This document shows, in pieces, positions 45,343 to 54,918 of a stretch of 64,000 nt of DNA (the stretch's first letter is position 1; the number at the start of each line of letters is the position of its first letter). The stretch covers positions 1 through 64,000 of the forward strand of contig NZ_JADQDQ010000004.1 of NCBI RefSeq assembly GCF_015694725.1, read 5' to 3'. The notes beneath the pieces were generated by a model that worked only from the letters and a program-made list of their open reading frames with translations, did no database searches and was not told the origin of the DNA. Source of the stretch: Hymenobacter jeongseonensis (lineage in GTDB: Bacteria; Bacteroidota; Bacteroidia; Cytophagales; Hymenobacteraceae). Position numbers and translations under genes: made by a program.

Positions 45343-46200
45343 CTACCGCACCGTCAGCGTTTCACTGGTCAGCGTAGTCGCCTCCTGACTGTGCAGCTCG
45401 CGGAGCAATTCCTCTACTTCCTCGGCCGAGAAGTTACAGAACCAGCGGTCGGCCCGCGCCTCGATGCTGGGCAGGCCGCGGCCGCGCACCGTGTCGCAGA
45501 TAATGACCGACGGCTTGGTTTGGGAGAAGGGGAGGGCCGAAAAAGCGTCTTCTAGCTGCGCGAAATCGTGCCCGTCGATGCGGCGCACTTCGCAGCCAAA
45601 GGCTTCGAACTTGGGCGCCAGCGGTTCCAGCGGAATGAGGTCTTCGGTGGCCACGTTGGCCTGGAACTGGTTGCGGTCAACCACCAGCGTGAGGTTATTG
45701 ACTTGGTGGGCGCTGGCCACGAGCAGGGCTTCCCACACGGTGCCTTCGTTCAGCTCGCCGTCGCCGGTGATGACGATGACCTTGTTGTCCTGGCCGCGCA
45801 TGCGGCAGTCCATCGCCACGCCCAACGCCACACTGGGCAGGTGGCCCAGCGAGCCGGAGTGGAATTCCACGCCCGGCACGTGGCGGTTGGGGTGCCAGTA
45901 AATGTGGTCATCGGTGCTCAGGTGCTGCGCCAAGCGCGCCTTATCCAAGAAGCCTAGCTCCACAAACGTGCCGTAAAGGGCCGGCACGTCGTGTCCCTTG
46001 GACAGAAAAAGGTAGTCGCGGGTGGGGTCAGTGAGGTTGTCGGGCCGCACGTTCAGGCAGTCGGCGTAGAGGTACACCAGCAAGTCGGCGCAGGAGAGGG
46101 AAGCGCCGGTGAAGCAGCCGCCGTCAGTGCTCAGGCGCACGATGTGCTCGCGCACCCGCAGGGCCAAGGCCGCCAGCTCGTCGCGTTTGGATTCAATCAT
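45343..46200 (-). CDS. Transketolase N-terminal half (TPP-binding subunit)
   Basis: 285 residues from MIESKRDELAALALRV. It holds the TPP/Mg motif GDGELNEGTVWEALL and KGHDVPALYGTFVELGF and HIYWHPN. The start ATG overlaps the stop of the SpsF-like gene (ATGA), so the genes are translationally coupled. Together with the 44258 gene it makes a two-chain transketolase, as in many Bacteroidota accessory pathways. Confidence 0.93.
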   Translation of the reverse strand: MIESKRDELAALALRVREHIVRLSTDGGCFTGASLSCADLLVYLYADCLNVRPDNLTDPTRDYLFLSKGHDVPALYGTFVELGFLDKARLAQHLSTDDHIYWHPNRHVPGVEFHSGSLGHLPSVALGVAMDCRMRGQDNKVIVITGDGELNEGTVWEALLVASAHQVNNLTLVVDRNQFQANVATEDLIPLEPLAPKFEAFGCEVRRIDGHDFAQLEDAFSALPFSQTKPSVIICDTVRGRGLPSIEARADRWFCNFSAEEVEELLRELHSQEATTLTSETLTVR

Positions 46201-47018
46201 AAAGAAGGAGGACTCGGTTGCTTGGTTTGAGAGGCGTCTACGGTGGTCAAGTCGGCGAGGTGGTTGCGGTACCAATTCACGCCGGCCAGGTGTGCGTTAA
46301 GTTGGGCAATGTCGGGCCGCCGAACCAGGAGAGCAAGAATGTCATCGAGACCAAAGGCCGCATTAGTGGGATAGAGCGCTTCGTAAACGGCGGAAATGAA
46401 CTTATAGTCTTCGGGGTAGTCAATCGTCCAGCGGTGCGACATCGAAAAGTCCTTCCCGGAGTCCCACGCCACGTTTCCCAGCCGAAACTGGCCGGGGTTT
46501 TCCCAGAAAAACGGAGTGGTGTGCTCGCGTTCCAGGGGGCGTTGGGCCTCGCGCCAGGCAGTTTCCAAGGCCTCAAACGGCATCACTTCCACGTCGTTGC
46601 CATCCGGAAAAGTAGCGGGATGCAGGTTGCTCACGAAATCGTAGCGGTCGGCGAAATGCAGGTAAAACCCCACCACCTCGTCAATCACCCCGGGGTCGAT
46701 GAGCGGGCAATCGGAGGGAATTTTCAGCACCACGTCGGCGCCGTAGTGGCGGGCGGCCTGGTAGTGGCGGTCGAGCAGGTCCAGGGCACTGCCGCGAAAG
46801 CATTCCAGCCCGTGGGCAGCGCAGCACGCGGCCACGGCATCATCGGCGGCATCGGTGGTGGTGGCCACCACTATGGTACCGGCCAGGTGGGCGCGCTGCA
46901 CCCGCTCCACCATGCGCACCAGCAGCGGTTGGCCCGCCAACGGCAGCAGCACCTTGCCAGGCAGCCGCGAGGAACCCATGCGGGCCTGCACTACGGTTAG
47001 AATTCGCGGTAACGACAT
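46197..47018 (-). CDS. SpsF/NeuA-like cytidylyltransferase
   Basis: 273 residues. The nucleotide-binding start VVQARMGSSRLPGKVLLPLA is the SpsF/CMP-NeuAc-synthetase-type signature; SDCPLIDPGVIDEVV follows, then WTIDYPEDYKFI. It would activate the cluster's sugar product as a CMP (or other nucleotide) sugar. It overlaps the transketolase start by four bases. Confidence 0.87.
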   Translation of the reverse strand: MSLPRILTVVQARMGSSRLPGKVLLPLAGQPLLVRMVERVQRAHLAGTIVVATTTDAADDAVAACCAAHGLECFRGSALDLLDRHYQAARHYGADVVLKIPSDCPLIDPGVIDEVVGFYLHFADRYDFVSNLHPATFPDGNDVEVMPFEALETAWREAQRPLEREHTTPFFWENPGQFRLGNVAWDSGKDFSMSHRWTIDYPEDYKFISAVYEALYPTNAAFGLDDILALLVRRPDIAQLNAHLAGVNWYRNHLADLTTVDASQTKQPSPPSL

Positions 47019-47122
47019 GGTAGTTTGGCGGTTGTAATTGATTTAGTATTAGGCGGTATGTAATTGGTATTACAGGGTTTTAAAAGTAGGCCGCGCTTCA
47101 TCTCCAACCTCTGCACTCGCCA

Positions 47123-48196
47123 TCATTGCGCTGCCATGGTGTTGGCAGGCGAGGCAGGCACAAATTCTGCGGGTTGATACTGACGCAGGAATTCAGGGCC
47201 GCTGCCCGCAAAACGGCTGAAGCTGCGGCAAATTGCGGCAATGCGCCGCGCCGAGGTGCCGCCGTTCTGCCAGGGTTGCTTGCGTTTGAGGTCCTCCACG
47301 TCGAAATAGGAATGCACCGGCTTGCCCAGCGCCAGGCCCACGTATACCACCGTCGAGTACTGGGTGATAAGTTCGGCGCAATTGGCAATCATGTGGTCGG
47401 TGTTGCCGTCGGTGAAAACCAGGGTGCCGGGCGGCGCGTGCTGCCTGATTTCGGCCACCGCCCGCTCGCGTTGCTCGTTGGGGTGCAGCTTGAAAACCAG
47501 GGGCCGGCCCGCCGCAATGCGCACGCACTGACGGATGAATTTGGGCCGGTTTTCGGGGGTAAAGGTTTCGCGCAGGTCGGAAGTGGCCACCAGCACGTAG
47601 TCGCGGTGCGGAAAGTCGTTGTGGCGCAGCTTCTCGGCGTCGTCAAAGTTGGGGATGCCGGTCACGATGAGCTTGTCGCGGTCGACGCCGACGTGGGCAA
47701 AATGCGCTTTGTACCCTTCCGAGGCCACGCAGTAGATGTCGCAGCAGTTGGCCAAGCCATTTAGGGCCGTGCCGATGGCTAGAATGGGCATCCAGTTTAG
47801 TTTGCGCACAAGGCGGGCCCACCAGTTGAGCGGGTCGGTCATGCCTTCCTGCACGAAAATGGTTTTGGTGCGGCGCACCAGCGGCCAGGGCACAATCACG
47901 TCGGAGCAGCACACCACCAAGTCGTAGGTGTTGCCAAATTGCCGGGCTTCGAAATCGTTGTTCAGGCCGTGGTCGGCCAGGTATTTATCGGCCTTGGCCT
48001 TGATGGCGCCGGTCACGATGGTCTTGTCTAATCCCCCGGTTTTTAGCAGAAATTTGTAGAAGCCCCGCTGCCAGCCGTCGTAGTACAGCTGGCTGAAATA
48101 AGGTTCGAACTCGTCTTCGAGCAACTGCGCAATCTGGTGCATCTGCGTGGTTTGGTTGGGCGAACCAATGAGGAAAAGCACCTTTTTTCGGGACAT
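47123..48196 (-). CDS. Glycosyltransferase (GT-B, CDP-glycerol-transferase-like)
   Basis: 357 residues from MSRKKVLFLIGSPNQTTQM; the longer frame is not plausible. The C-terminal half has VFKLHPNEQRERAVAEI, VFTDGNTDHMIANCAELITQ and YSTVVYVGLALGKPVHSYFD, the typical donor-site region of capsule and teichoic-type GT-B enzymes. The N-terminal half has DLVVCCSDVIVPWPLVRRTK. It leads the eight-gene cluster and probably attaches the activated sugar to a surface polymer. Confidence 0.8.
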   Translation of the reverse strand: MSRKKVLFLIGSPNQTTQMHQIAQLLEDEFEPYFSQLYYDGWQRGFYKFLLKTGGLDKTIVTGAIKAKADKYLADHGLNNDFEARQFGNTYDLVVCCSDVIVPWPLVRRTKTIFVQEGMTDPLNWWARLVRKLNWMPILAIGTALNGLANCCDIYCVASEGYKAHFAHVGVDRDKLIVTGIPNFDDAEKLRHNDFPHRDYVLVATSDLRETFTPENRPKFIRQCVRIAAGRPLVFKLHPNEQRERAVAEIRQHAPPGTLVFTDGNTDHMIANCAELITQYSTVVYVGLALGKPVHSYFDVEDLKRKQPWQNGGTSARRIAAICRSFSRFAGSGPEFLRQYQPAEFVPASPANTMAAQ

Positions 48197-48486
48197 GCAG
48201 GAAGGAAAAAGGAAACAATCAAACCACTGAAACCCGGAATCCGACTCCGTTTTATCACGTAAACTCACTGCTGTTCTTTGGCGTGAAACAACGAAAAGAG
48301 CGGGAAACCAAGGCCGCAGGCAAGGTACAGGATAAGGCTCGAATTTCACAAGCCACCCTTCTTCCACCGACGGGCCGCCAGTTGCCAATTGCCAAGGCTG
48401 GCACGGCATTAACCACAGTTGCCTGCCGGGCCGTTCTTTCGCATTGCTTATCGGCGCTGCCGGGCTCAATAGCGACCTGAATTGCC

Positions 48487-50853
48487 TTACAATGGTCTGG
48501 CTGCTGGCCCGTGCTGCGCCTCGGGCTCCTCCTCAATAACCGGCAGGGTGATGGTGGCAATAGTGCCCCGGCCCCGCCGCGACTGCAGCTCAAACTGCCC
48601 GCCCAGCAGCGCGGCGCGGTTGTAAAGGCTGGTGAGGCCGATGCCCTTGGCGGCGCTCATGGCGCTGGCCACGTCGAAGCCGCCGCCATCGTCTTCCATG
48701 CTGATGTGAATCTGGTCGTCCTCAAGTGCCACGTGCAGGGTGGCTTCGTTGGCACGGGCGTGTTTCATCACGTTGTTCAGCAATTCCTGCACCATGCGAT
48801 ACACGGCCACCGTCAGCACCTTGGGCAGGGGGTGTTGCAGCCCTTTGAGGTACAAGTGCAGGCGCAGCTTTTCGGCCGGAATGCTTTTGGCCAGCTTTTG
48901 CAGGGCCACGGCCAAGCCGAAGTCTTCTAATACGCTCGGCGTCAGCTCAAACGAGACGCTACGGGTAGCTTTGATGGCTTCCTCCAGCAGGGTCAGCGAC
49001 TCGGCGTTGCCGGGAGTGGCGCTGTTTTCCAAGTGCAGCTTGGTGGCGTAGAGCAGCTGGCCCACGCCGTTGTGCAGGGCCTCGGCAATGCGTTTGCGTT
49101 CCACTTCCTGGGCCATGAGCACCATGCGGAAGGTGTCGCGCTGTTGCTGGGCTTTGTAGTGGGCTGCGCTGGCGTGCAGGCGGTTGCGCTCCGTCACGTC
49201 GCGCAGTAGGAGCAGGCCGCCGGTGTGGGCCAGCCCATCGGCACTGGCCAGGGGAATGGCGGTGAGCTCGAAATCACGCGGGGGCAAATCCAAGGAAAAA
49301 GGCTGGTGGTAGCGCGGCCGCTGGGCGCCGTCCAGCACGTGCTCGACCACGCGGCCGGGCAGCGAGGAGCGGTCGAAGGGCAAGCAGGCGAAGACGTCGC
49401 GGCCCAGCGCCTCGTCTTCGGGGAGGCCGGTGAGGGCTTCAAAAGCGCGGTTCCAAGCCGTGAGGTGGCCGCGGTGGTCAAACGCGGCCACGCCGTCCAC
49501 GTAGTGGTCGAGCAGGCTTTTGGTGAACTTCTGTTCCTCAAAGAGCTGCTTTTTCATGCGCTCCGATTCGGTTACGTCGATGCTGAAAACGACGCCTTGC
49601 TGCTGCTGCTCATCAAAAAAACCATAGTTCTGGAGGTACACGCGCTGGCCTTCCACGTCGGCCACGTTCATAAACGTGCTGGATTCGCCCGCCAGCACCC
49701 GCCGTACGGGCTCGGTGAGGGTGGGAAATACCTCGAAAACCGACGACCCCGCCAGCGCGTTGTCGGCAATGCCCAGCCGGCGCAGGCCCGCGCCCACCAG
49801 CTCCAGGTACTCCCCGGTGGCCGACAAGCGCCCGAACATGACGGGCATGTTATCGACCAGGTGCTGCAGCTGGCGGTTGCGGTAGTTGAGGTCTTCCTCG
49901 GCCCGGCGCCGGTCCGACACGTCGCGCACCAGGCCAATCATGCATTCGGGCCGGCCCTGGGCGTTGTATTGCACCTTGCCATTGGCCATCAGGTAATGCA
50001 CCGAGCCGTCGGGCCACTGGGCCCGCAACTCGAGGTCGAGGGGGCGGCCGTACTGCATGGAGGCGTGCAGGGCGCGCTGCATGGGCACCACATCGGCCGC
50101 GTACACAGCGGCCTGCAGCACTGCAAAGGACGTGGGGCTGGGGTCGTGGGGCCGCCCAAAGCAGGCCTGGGCGCGTGCGTCCCACTCCAGCTCGTTGGAG
50201 GCGAACGTCCATACCCAGACGCCGGTGCTGGAGGCGGCCAGCGCCAGGTGCAGGCGGTCTTCGCTGTGCTGCCGGCGTTCCATTTCCTGGCTCAGGGGGG
50301 TCACGTCCACCACGGCCAGCCGGGCGGCAGGGGCTCCGGCCGTGGTGGTGCCGGCCACACCTTCGAGGTGCGCCACAAAGCCGATTCCCGCCTCGGTTTG
50401 CAGCTTCAGCTCAATGGTTTTCCGCTGCCGGGTGGCCAGCACGGTATCCAGAAAGGCCAGGAAATTGTCGCGGCTTTCCGGACTCACAAACAGCAGGAAG
50501 CGTCGCCCGGTGAGGCGCTTGGCCGTGGTGCCCAGCATGCGGCTGGCGCGGTCGTTGAGCTGCCGAATAACGCCGCCTTTGGCTTCCAGGGTGAAGAGGG
50601 CGGCGGGCGCAAAATCATAGAGCTCAACATACTGGGCGCGGGCGGCCTGCACGGCGGCGTGGGCCGATTGCAGCTCTTCGTACTGCATTTGCAGCTCGAG
50701 CTGGTGCACTTGTAGCTCTTGTACCAGGTGCTGCACATTGGGCGGCACGCCGGCCACCAGTTCGGGCGTCAGGTCTTTTTCAAGCTGAGCAGCGCGGTTG
50801 CGCAGGCGCTCCTGTGCTTGCCGGGTGAGCAACGACTTGGATGAGTTCGGCAT
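48487..50853 (-). CDS. Multi-PAS sensor histidine kinase (NarL-system type)
   Basis: 788 residues, no membrane segment. A helical N-terminus leads to PAS domains around 70-190, 195-310, 315-430 and 440-560 (ELYDFAPAALFTLEAK; DRLHLALAASSTGVWVWTF; LLDHYVDGVAAFDHRG). The dimerisation helix is HisKA_3-like: ERKRIAEALHNGVGQLLYAT with phosphoacceptor His in ALHNGVGQ. The ATPase domain has ELLNNVMKHARANEA and EDDGGGFDVASA. It lies 24 bases downstream of its response regulator. The ligand sensed is unknown; a cytosolic redox or small-molecule signal is possible. Confidence 0.9.
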   Translation of the reverse strand: MPNSSKSLLTRQAQERLRNRAAQLEKDLTPELVAGVPPNVQHLVQELQVHQLELQMQYEELQSAHAAVQAARAQYVELYDFAPAALFTLEAKGGVIRQLNDRASRMLGTTAKRLTGRRFLLFVSPESRDNFLAFLDTVLATRQRKTIELKLQTEAGIGFVAHLEGVAGTTTAGAPAARLAVVDVTPLSQEMERRQHSEDRLHLALAASSTGVWVWTFASNELEWDARAQACFGRPHDPSPTSFAVLQAAVYAADVVPMQRALHASMQYGRPLDLELRAQWPDGSVHYLMANGKVQYNAQGRPECMIGLVRDVSDRRRAEEDLNYRNRQLQHLVDNMPVMFGRLSATGEYLELVGAGLRRLGIADNALAGSSVFEVFPTLTEPVRRVLAGESSTFMNVADVEGQRVYLQNYGFFDEQQQQGVVFSIDVTESERMKKQLFEEQKFTKSLLDHYVDGVAAFDHRGHLTAWNRAFEALTGLPEDEALGRDVFACLPFDRSSLPGRVVEHVLDGAQRPRYHQPFSLDLPPRDFELTAIPLASADGLAHTGGLLLLRDVTERNRLHASAAHYKAQQQRDTFRMVLMAQEVERKRIAEALHNGVGQLLYATKLHLENSATPGNAESLTLLEEAIKATRSVSFELTPSVLEDFGLAVALQKLAKSIPAEKLRLHLYLKGLQHPLPKVLTVAVYRMVQELLNNVMKHARANEATLHVALEDDQIHISMEDDGGGFDVASAMSAAKGIGLTSLYNRAALLGGQFELQSRRGRGTIATITLPVIEEEPEAQHGPAARPL

Positions 50854-50877
50854 GGCAAGGCAGAATAAGCAGTGTTC

Positions 50878-51531
50878 CTACTTAATCAAGCCGTCCGATA
50901 GGGCGATTTTCACCAGCGCCGCCGTGTTTTTGGCCTGGGTCTTCTCCAGAATGTTCTGGCGGTGGGTTTCCACCGTGCGCTTGCTCGTGAACAGTTGGTC
51001 GGCAATTTCCGCATTGGTCAGGCCTTCGGCAATGAGTTGCAGCACTTCCATTTCGCGCTTCGAAAGCAGCTGGGTTTTGGGCGCGCTGGTCGGGGTACCG
51101 CCGCTGGCGTTCCAGTCCAGCACTTTGCGCAGCATGCTCAGGCCAATCTCGGAACAGAGAAAGAGCTTGCCGTCCATCACCATCCGGATGGCATGAATAA
51201 TTTCTTCCTTGCCGGTGCTTTTGAGCAGGTAGCCGCTGGCGCCCGCCGCCAGCATGCGGCCAATGTAGAGTTCCTCCACCAGCATGGACAAGGCCAGTAC
51301 TTTTATTTCGGGGTATTCCTCCTGCAGGCGCAGGGTGGTGGCGTAGCCGTCCAGCACGGGCATGTTGATGTCTATCATCACGAGGTCGGTGGGCGTGTTG
51401 GGGAGCTGGTCGAGCAGCTCCTGGCCATTGCCGGCCGTGCCCACCACCTGCAAGGCCGGCTCACGCTCCAGCAACGACCGAATGCCATCCCGCACAATGG
51501 GGTGGTCATCGACTAAAAAGACTCGAATCAT
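50878..51531 (-). CDS. NarL/LuxR-family response regulator
   Basis: 217 residues. The receiver domain has acidic VDDHPIVRDGI, the phosphoacceptor Asp in MIDINMPVLDGY, the Ser/Lys switch in LALSMLVEE and YLLKSTGKEE. The C-terminal HTH is LLSKREMEVLQLIAEGLTN and AEIADQLFTSKRTVETHRQN. It is the first gene of the two-component operon. Target promoters are not visible. Confidence 0.93.
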   Translation of the reverse strand: MIRVFLVDDHPIVRDGIRSLLEREPALQVVGTAGNGQELLDQLPNTPTDLVMIDINMPVLDGYATTLRLQEEYPEIKVLALSMLVEELYIGRMLAAGASGYLLKSTGKEEIIHAIRMVMDGKLFLCSEIGLSMLRKVLDWNASGGTPTSAPKTQLLSKREMEVLQLIAEGLTNAEIADQLFTSKRTVETHRQNILEKTQAKNTAALVKIALSDGLIK

Positions 51532-51992
51532 GGCGCTGCAGCGGGCTTAAGAATGGACAATGCCGGGGCTGTTTCAGGAAGAGCGCCGAACTCTTCCTGA
51601 TACGTGTGCTATGGCGTTGGTAGCGAGGGTGTACTAGTGAAAATACGTACTTCACCAAAGCCAATTCAGTAGTACAGATGCAGGTGCTACGTAGTTATCG
51701 CGGTGGATTTCGCCGTTTGGGAGGCGGGAGGGGCCTGGCCACAAATAAGCCCGGCTCCAGCCGGGGCACTAGCTGGGTAGATAGTGTGCCATCCGTTGGA
51801 ACCGGGCTTTTACCGTTGATAAAGGACTTATAAATAGTGCACGTTGATGATAATTCCCTTCCGGCTGCGGGTAGCACCCCGCCAGCCGGAAGGATAAATG
51901 ACGCGGAGGGCGAGCGAAGCCCCCGCAATAGGACACGGAAATAGCAGTAAGTAAAATCGGAAAATCAGTTGAAAACAGGGCGGTGGTCCGCG
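51532..51992. other. Non-coding stretch with two strong hairpins
   Basis: About 460 bases before the response regulator and past the 51993 gene. TCAGGAAGAG-CGCCGAA-CTCTTCCTGA lies at 51574-51600. A second hairpin near 51865-51895 pairs CCTTCCGGCTG with CAGCCGGAAGG around GCGGGTAGCACCCCGC. I found no convincing gene; the promoter of the regulator operon must lie at the right-hand (51540) side. Confidence 0.5.
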
Positions 51993-52304
51993 CTATTCGT
52001 CTTCGTCGGGCAGGGCTTGCCAAAACGCCAGTACCGAGGGCGCCAGGCGCGCCGCCAAAAAATCAGTGAGGGAATGGCCGCGCCGTTCCAGCAAAAACCG
52101 CTTGAAATCCGGAATCGAGCGGGCTGAGGCCAGCCCGCGGGATTCGGCGTGGGCGCGCCGCGAAGCGGGGAGGGTGGCCAGCCAGGCCGCAAAATCGGAG
52201 GGAGTAGCCGCCACATGGCGGGCTTCGCGGTAGTAGAGGTAGGTGGTAAAGGCAATATCGCCCAAAGCACCTTGTGGCATGGCAAAACTGCTGTTTGTGT
52301 TCAT
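51993..52304 (-). CDS. Small hypothetical protein
   Basis: 103 residues, no signal. MNTNSSFAMPQGALGDIAFT, then TTYLYYREARHVAATPSDFAAW, and a helical region SIPDFKRFLLERRGHSLTDF. It ends with acidic ALPDEDE. Possibly a small helical regulator; no family recognised. Confidence 0.55.
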   Translation of the reverse strand: MNTNSSFAMPQGALGDIAFTTYLYYREARHVAATPSDFAAWLATLPASRRAHAESRGLASARSIPDFKRFLLERRGHSLTDFLAARLAPSVLAFWQALPDEDE

Positions 52305-52635
52305 CAGAGAGCAGAAAAGTTAGGTTTGCCCCGGCTCCACAACCTGGCCGGGCCGTTCCACCGTGGAACTGACACAAAGTTCCGGAGGGGTTTCCCGCAG
52401 TACCTCCCTGCAAATACGGATTGTGGAAGAAGCACTTACTGAAATTGGATGCGCATAAATCGCGCTTTCGCTCCTGGGTTCCGCATACCCGCAAAACTCC
52501 CGGCCGCAGTCGCGGCGGCGGCCTTATCCGGGCAGCAAGGCGCCGGCAGAGTGTGCGGCTAGCGGGCGTAGCTGAGAGCGCAGCGAATGGGATTGGGCTT
52601 TTGGATTGCAGGCGGCAGACTGGCCTTGCCGAGCT

Positions 52636-52643
52636 TACTTTTG
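52636..52643 (+). promoter_or_regulatory. -7 box of the sce7726 gene
   Basis: TACTTTTG matches TAnnTTTG, and the ATG at 52652 follows within nine bases, which implies a leader of at most a few bases. A TTG at the right distance is not clear. Confidence 0.55.
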
Positions 52644-52651
52644 GGGTTGCC

Positions 52652-53311
52652 ATGAACGACCCGGAAATCCGCGCCCTTCTCTATCCCTTGCTCGCGGGCG
52701 GCGTGTACGTTGACGAGCTGCCCACCGGCACTACCCGCGCCGACGTGGTGCACATCACGCCCGCCTTCATGCACGGCTACGAAGTGAAAGGCGACGGCGA
52801 CACCCTGCAGCGCGTGGCCAACCAGCTGCGCTGCTACGGCGAAGTCTACGATTTCGTCACGTTCATCGTCACCGAAAAGCACCTGGCCAAGCTGCTGCTG
52901 CTGCTGCCCGAGTGGGTGGGAGTGTGGGTGGCTTCGGCCGAAGGCCTGCGGCCGCATCGAGCCGCCGGCTACAACGCCACCGTCGCCCTGGCGCCCCTGA
53001 GCAGGTTGCTGCTGCTAGAAGAGGTGAAGCAGTTTCTGATGGCGCGCGGCCTGACCGGTGTCAGCACATTGCGCAGCCGGGAGGTAGGCCATTTTTTGCG
53101 AACCACGCACTTGGTCCCGCTTTCCAGCCTGGCGCAGTACGTGCGCGACCGCCTCATTGCCCGCCTGCCCGAGCGCCTGCTGTTGCGGGCCGAGCGCAAA
53201 GCCGAACGCGAACGCCTGCCGCCCCGCAGGAAAAAAACGAAGCGCAAAAAGCCGGTAGCCGGAAAGAAAACCAGCCCGAAGAAGAAAGCAGAAGCTGCAA
53301 AAGCAAAGTAG
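52652..53311 (+). CDS. sce7726-family protein with basic C-terminal tail
   Basis: 219 residues from MNDPEIRALLYPLL. The N-terminal half matches the sce7726 family: TRADVVHITPAFMHGYEVKG, DGDTLQRVANQLRCYGEVYD and FVTFIVTEKHL. The D...EVK arrangement resembles a PD-(D/E)xK nuclease core. The tail (last ~45 residues) is extremely Lys/Arg-rich (RRKKTKRKKPVAGKK), which suggests DNA or RNA binding. A nuclease-like or DNA-interacting role is inferred; sce7726 proteins are of unknown function. Confidence 0.8.
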   Translation: MNDPEIRALLYPLLAGGVYVDELPTGTTRADVVHITPAFMHGYEVKGDGDTLQRVANQLRCYGEVYDFVTFIVTEKHLAKLLLLLPEWVGVWVASAEGLRPHRAAGYNATVALAPLSRLLLLEEVKQFLMARGLTGVSTLRSREVGHFLRTTHLVPLSSLAQYVRDRLIARLPERLLLRAERKAERERLPPRRKKTKRKKPVAGKKTSPKKKAEAAKAK

Positions 53312-53427
53312 CGCCGTCGCCTTGCGCCTTACTTATGAACGATGGCCAAACGCCAACCCCCAGCACGTGAGGGGCACGATGCCCGACTTTTCAGCGCTGA
53401 AAATTGAGCAGTTGGTAGGTTCGGGCT

Positions 53428-54918
53428 TTACTTCCGCGGCTTCCGGGCCCTTGGGGTTGGGGTAGGCTTCGGGTTGCAGGGCGTTGCGGTTCGGGAAGCT
53501 GCTGACGGGCCGGCCGCCGGGCTGGTCGTGCCACAATAGTTGCCCCCGTCGGGGTAGTTCACGAGGCCGTTTTGCAGCGGCGCCACGGCCGCCAGGGCCG
53601 CGTTCGGCACGCAGTTGGCAAACAGGACGTTGGTCAGCACCTGGGGCAGGGCGGCCGGGCCGTCCACGATGAAGGGTGGGTTGATGCGCAGCAGGGCCGC
53701 GTTATCATTGGAATCGAAGCGCTTATACGTCCAGTGGCACGTGCCGATGCCCACGGAGTTGAGGTTGCGGCCGGCCTCCTGCATCCAGGCGGCGGTGTTC
53801 TCGCCGGTTTCGCCCACCCAAATGGGCACGTCGTTGGCGGTCCGGAAGCGGGTGAGGTTGCCGAGCGTGCGCAAGCTGTTGGGGTTGCTGGCGTCTTCGG
53901 ATTTCACCTGGTTGTCCAGCAAATACCCGGTGCCGCTGTAGCGGTGCGAGTTATACACCAAGTTGGCCGTGTTGGTGAAGGTGCGCTTCTCCATGAGGTT
54001 GTAGTCGTTGCCGAAGCCGTTGCCTTCCAGCAGCAGCAGGTGCTGGTCGCCCTCGGCCCGCACCGCGTTGATGAGGCGCTGGTACACGTCGTGAATCGAT
54101 TGGTTGCTGGGGACGTGGTTCGGCTCATTGATGAGGTCGTACATGGCCACGCGGGCGTCGTGCTTGTAGCGCCGCGCAATGCTGGCCCACAGCCGGTTGG
54201 TGATGTCCTGATGGATGGCGGTATTCCAGAAATCGAGCGGCACCAGCGAATCGGCGATGTTGGTGTCGGTGCCCTGTGAGCCCGGCGCCGCGTGCAGGTC
54301 GAACACAACGTACAGCTGATTGGCCGCGCACCAGCCCAGCAGGTTGTCAATCAGGCGCAGGGCTTCCATGTTGGCGGGGTCCACAAACAGCTGGTTGGCA
54401 TTGTACCAGGTGGTAAGCGCGTTCACGTAGGCGGGGTAGGTAGTGGTGCCGCGCAACACCCCGTTGCGCACGGCGCGCTGGCTGGGCGTCAGAAACAGGT
54501 CGTAGTGCAGCGGCACGCGAACGCAGTTGAACCCCTGGGCCGCGATGAAATCGATGTCGGCCTTGGTAATAAAATTGTCGCGGTAGCGCTGGTAAAAGGC
54601 TTCCACGGCCGCGTCGCTCATTCCGGCGTTGTAGAGGGTCTGTTTCACAGCGCCCTGGGTTTTCTTGCCGTTGATGCCCTCCCAGCCCGGCTTGATGATG
54701 TAGCCTTCCTGCAGGGCCCAGCCGCCCAGGTTCACCCCATTTAGAATGACTTCCTGGTTGCTGGCATTCACAATGCGGGGGCCATTGGCGCGCAAAAAGC
54801 TTTGGGCCCACCCCGGCCGGGCGGTTGCTCCACTGGCCACCAGCAACCCCAGAAGCACGAGGAAGCGCCAGCGGAAAGCAAACGGCGTCTGAAAACGAAA
54901 AGGGCGAGGCCTCGTCAT
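53428..54918 (-). CDS. GH5 family glycosidase (cellulase-like), secreted
   Basis: 496 residues from MTRPRPFRFQTPFAFRWRFL; a signal peptide ends near GWAQS. The TIM barrel has VILNGVNLGGWALQEGYII, GFNCVRVPLHYDLF, VVFDLHAAPGSQ, MYDLINEPNHVPSN (acid/base Glu) and IWVGETGENTAAW (nucleophile Glu), the GH5 signature. NSHRYSGTGYL supplies the substrate-side His. The C-terminal ~50 residues are Pro/Thr/Arg-rich, not a T9SS domain. Likely an endo-beta-glucanase or related enzyme. Confidence 0.9.
   Translation of the reverse strand: MTRPRPFRFQTPFAFRWRFLVLLGLLVASGATARPGWAQSFLRANGPRIVNASNQEVILNGVNLGGWALQEGYIIKPGWEGINGKKTQGAVKQTLYNAGMSDAAVEAFYQRYRDNFITKADIDFIAAQGFNCVRVPLHYDLFLTPSQRAVRNGVLRGTTTYPAYVNALTTWYNANQLFVDPANMEALRLIDNLLGWCAANQLYVVFDLHAAPGSQGTDTNIADSLVPLDFWNTAIHQDITNRLWASIARRYKHDARVAMYDLINEPNHVPSNQSIHDVYQRLINAVRAEGDQHLLLLEGNGFGNDYNLMEKRTFTNTANLVYNSHRYSGTGYLLDNQVKSEDASNPNSLRTLGNLTRFRTANDVPIWVGETGENTAAWMQEAGRNLNSVGIGTCHWTYKRFDSNDNAALLRINPPFIVDGPAALPQVLTNVLFANCVPNAALAAVAPLQNGLVNYPDGGNYCGTTSPAAGPSAASRTATPCNPKPTPTPRARKPRK

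Noticed and set aside
51695..51928. 77-residue minus-strand frame
   Set aside because: Low-complexity Pro/Arg-rich translation across the hairpin region, no start context or recognisable domain.
52063..52653. 196-residue minus-strand frame
   Set aside because: Overlaps the better 51993-52304 gene in another frame and the sce7726 promoter; Arg/Pro/Cys-rich composition typical of a shadow.
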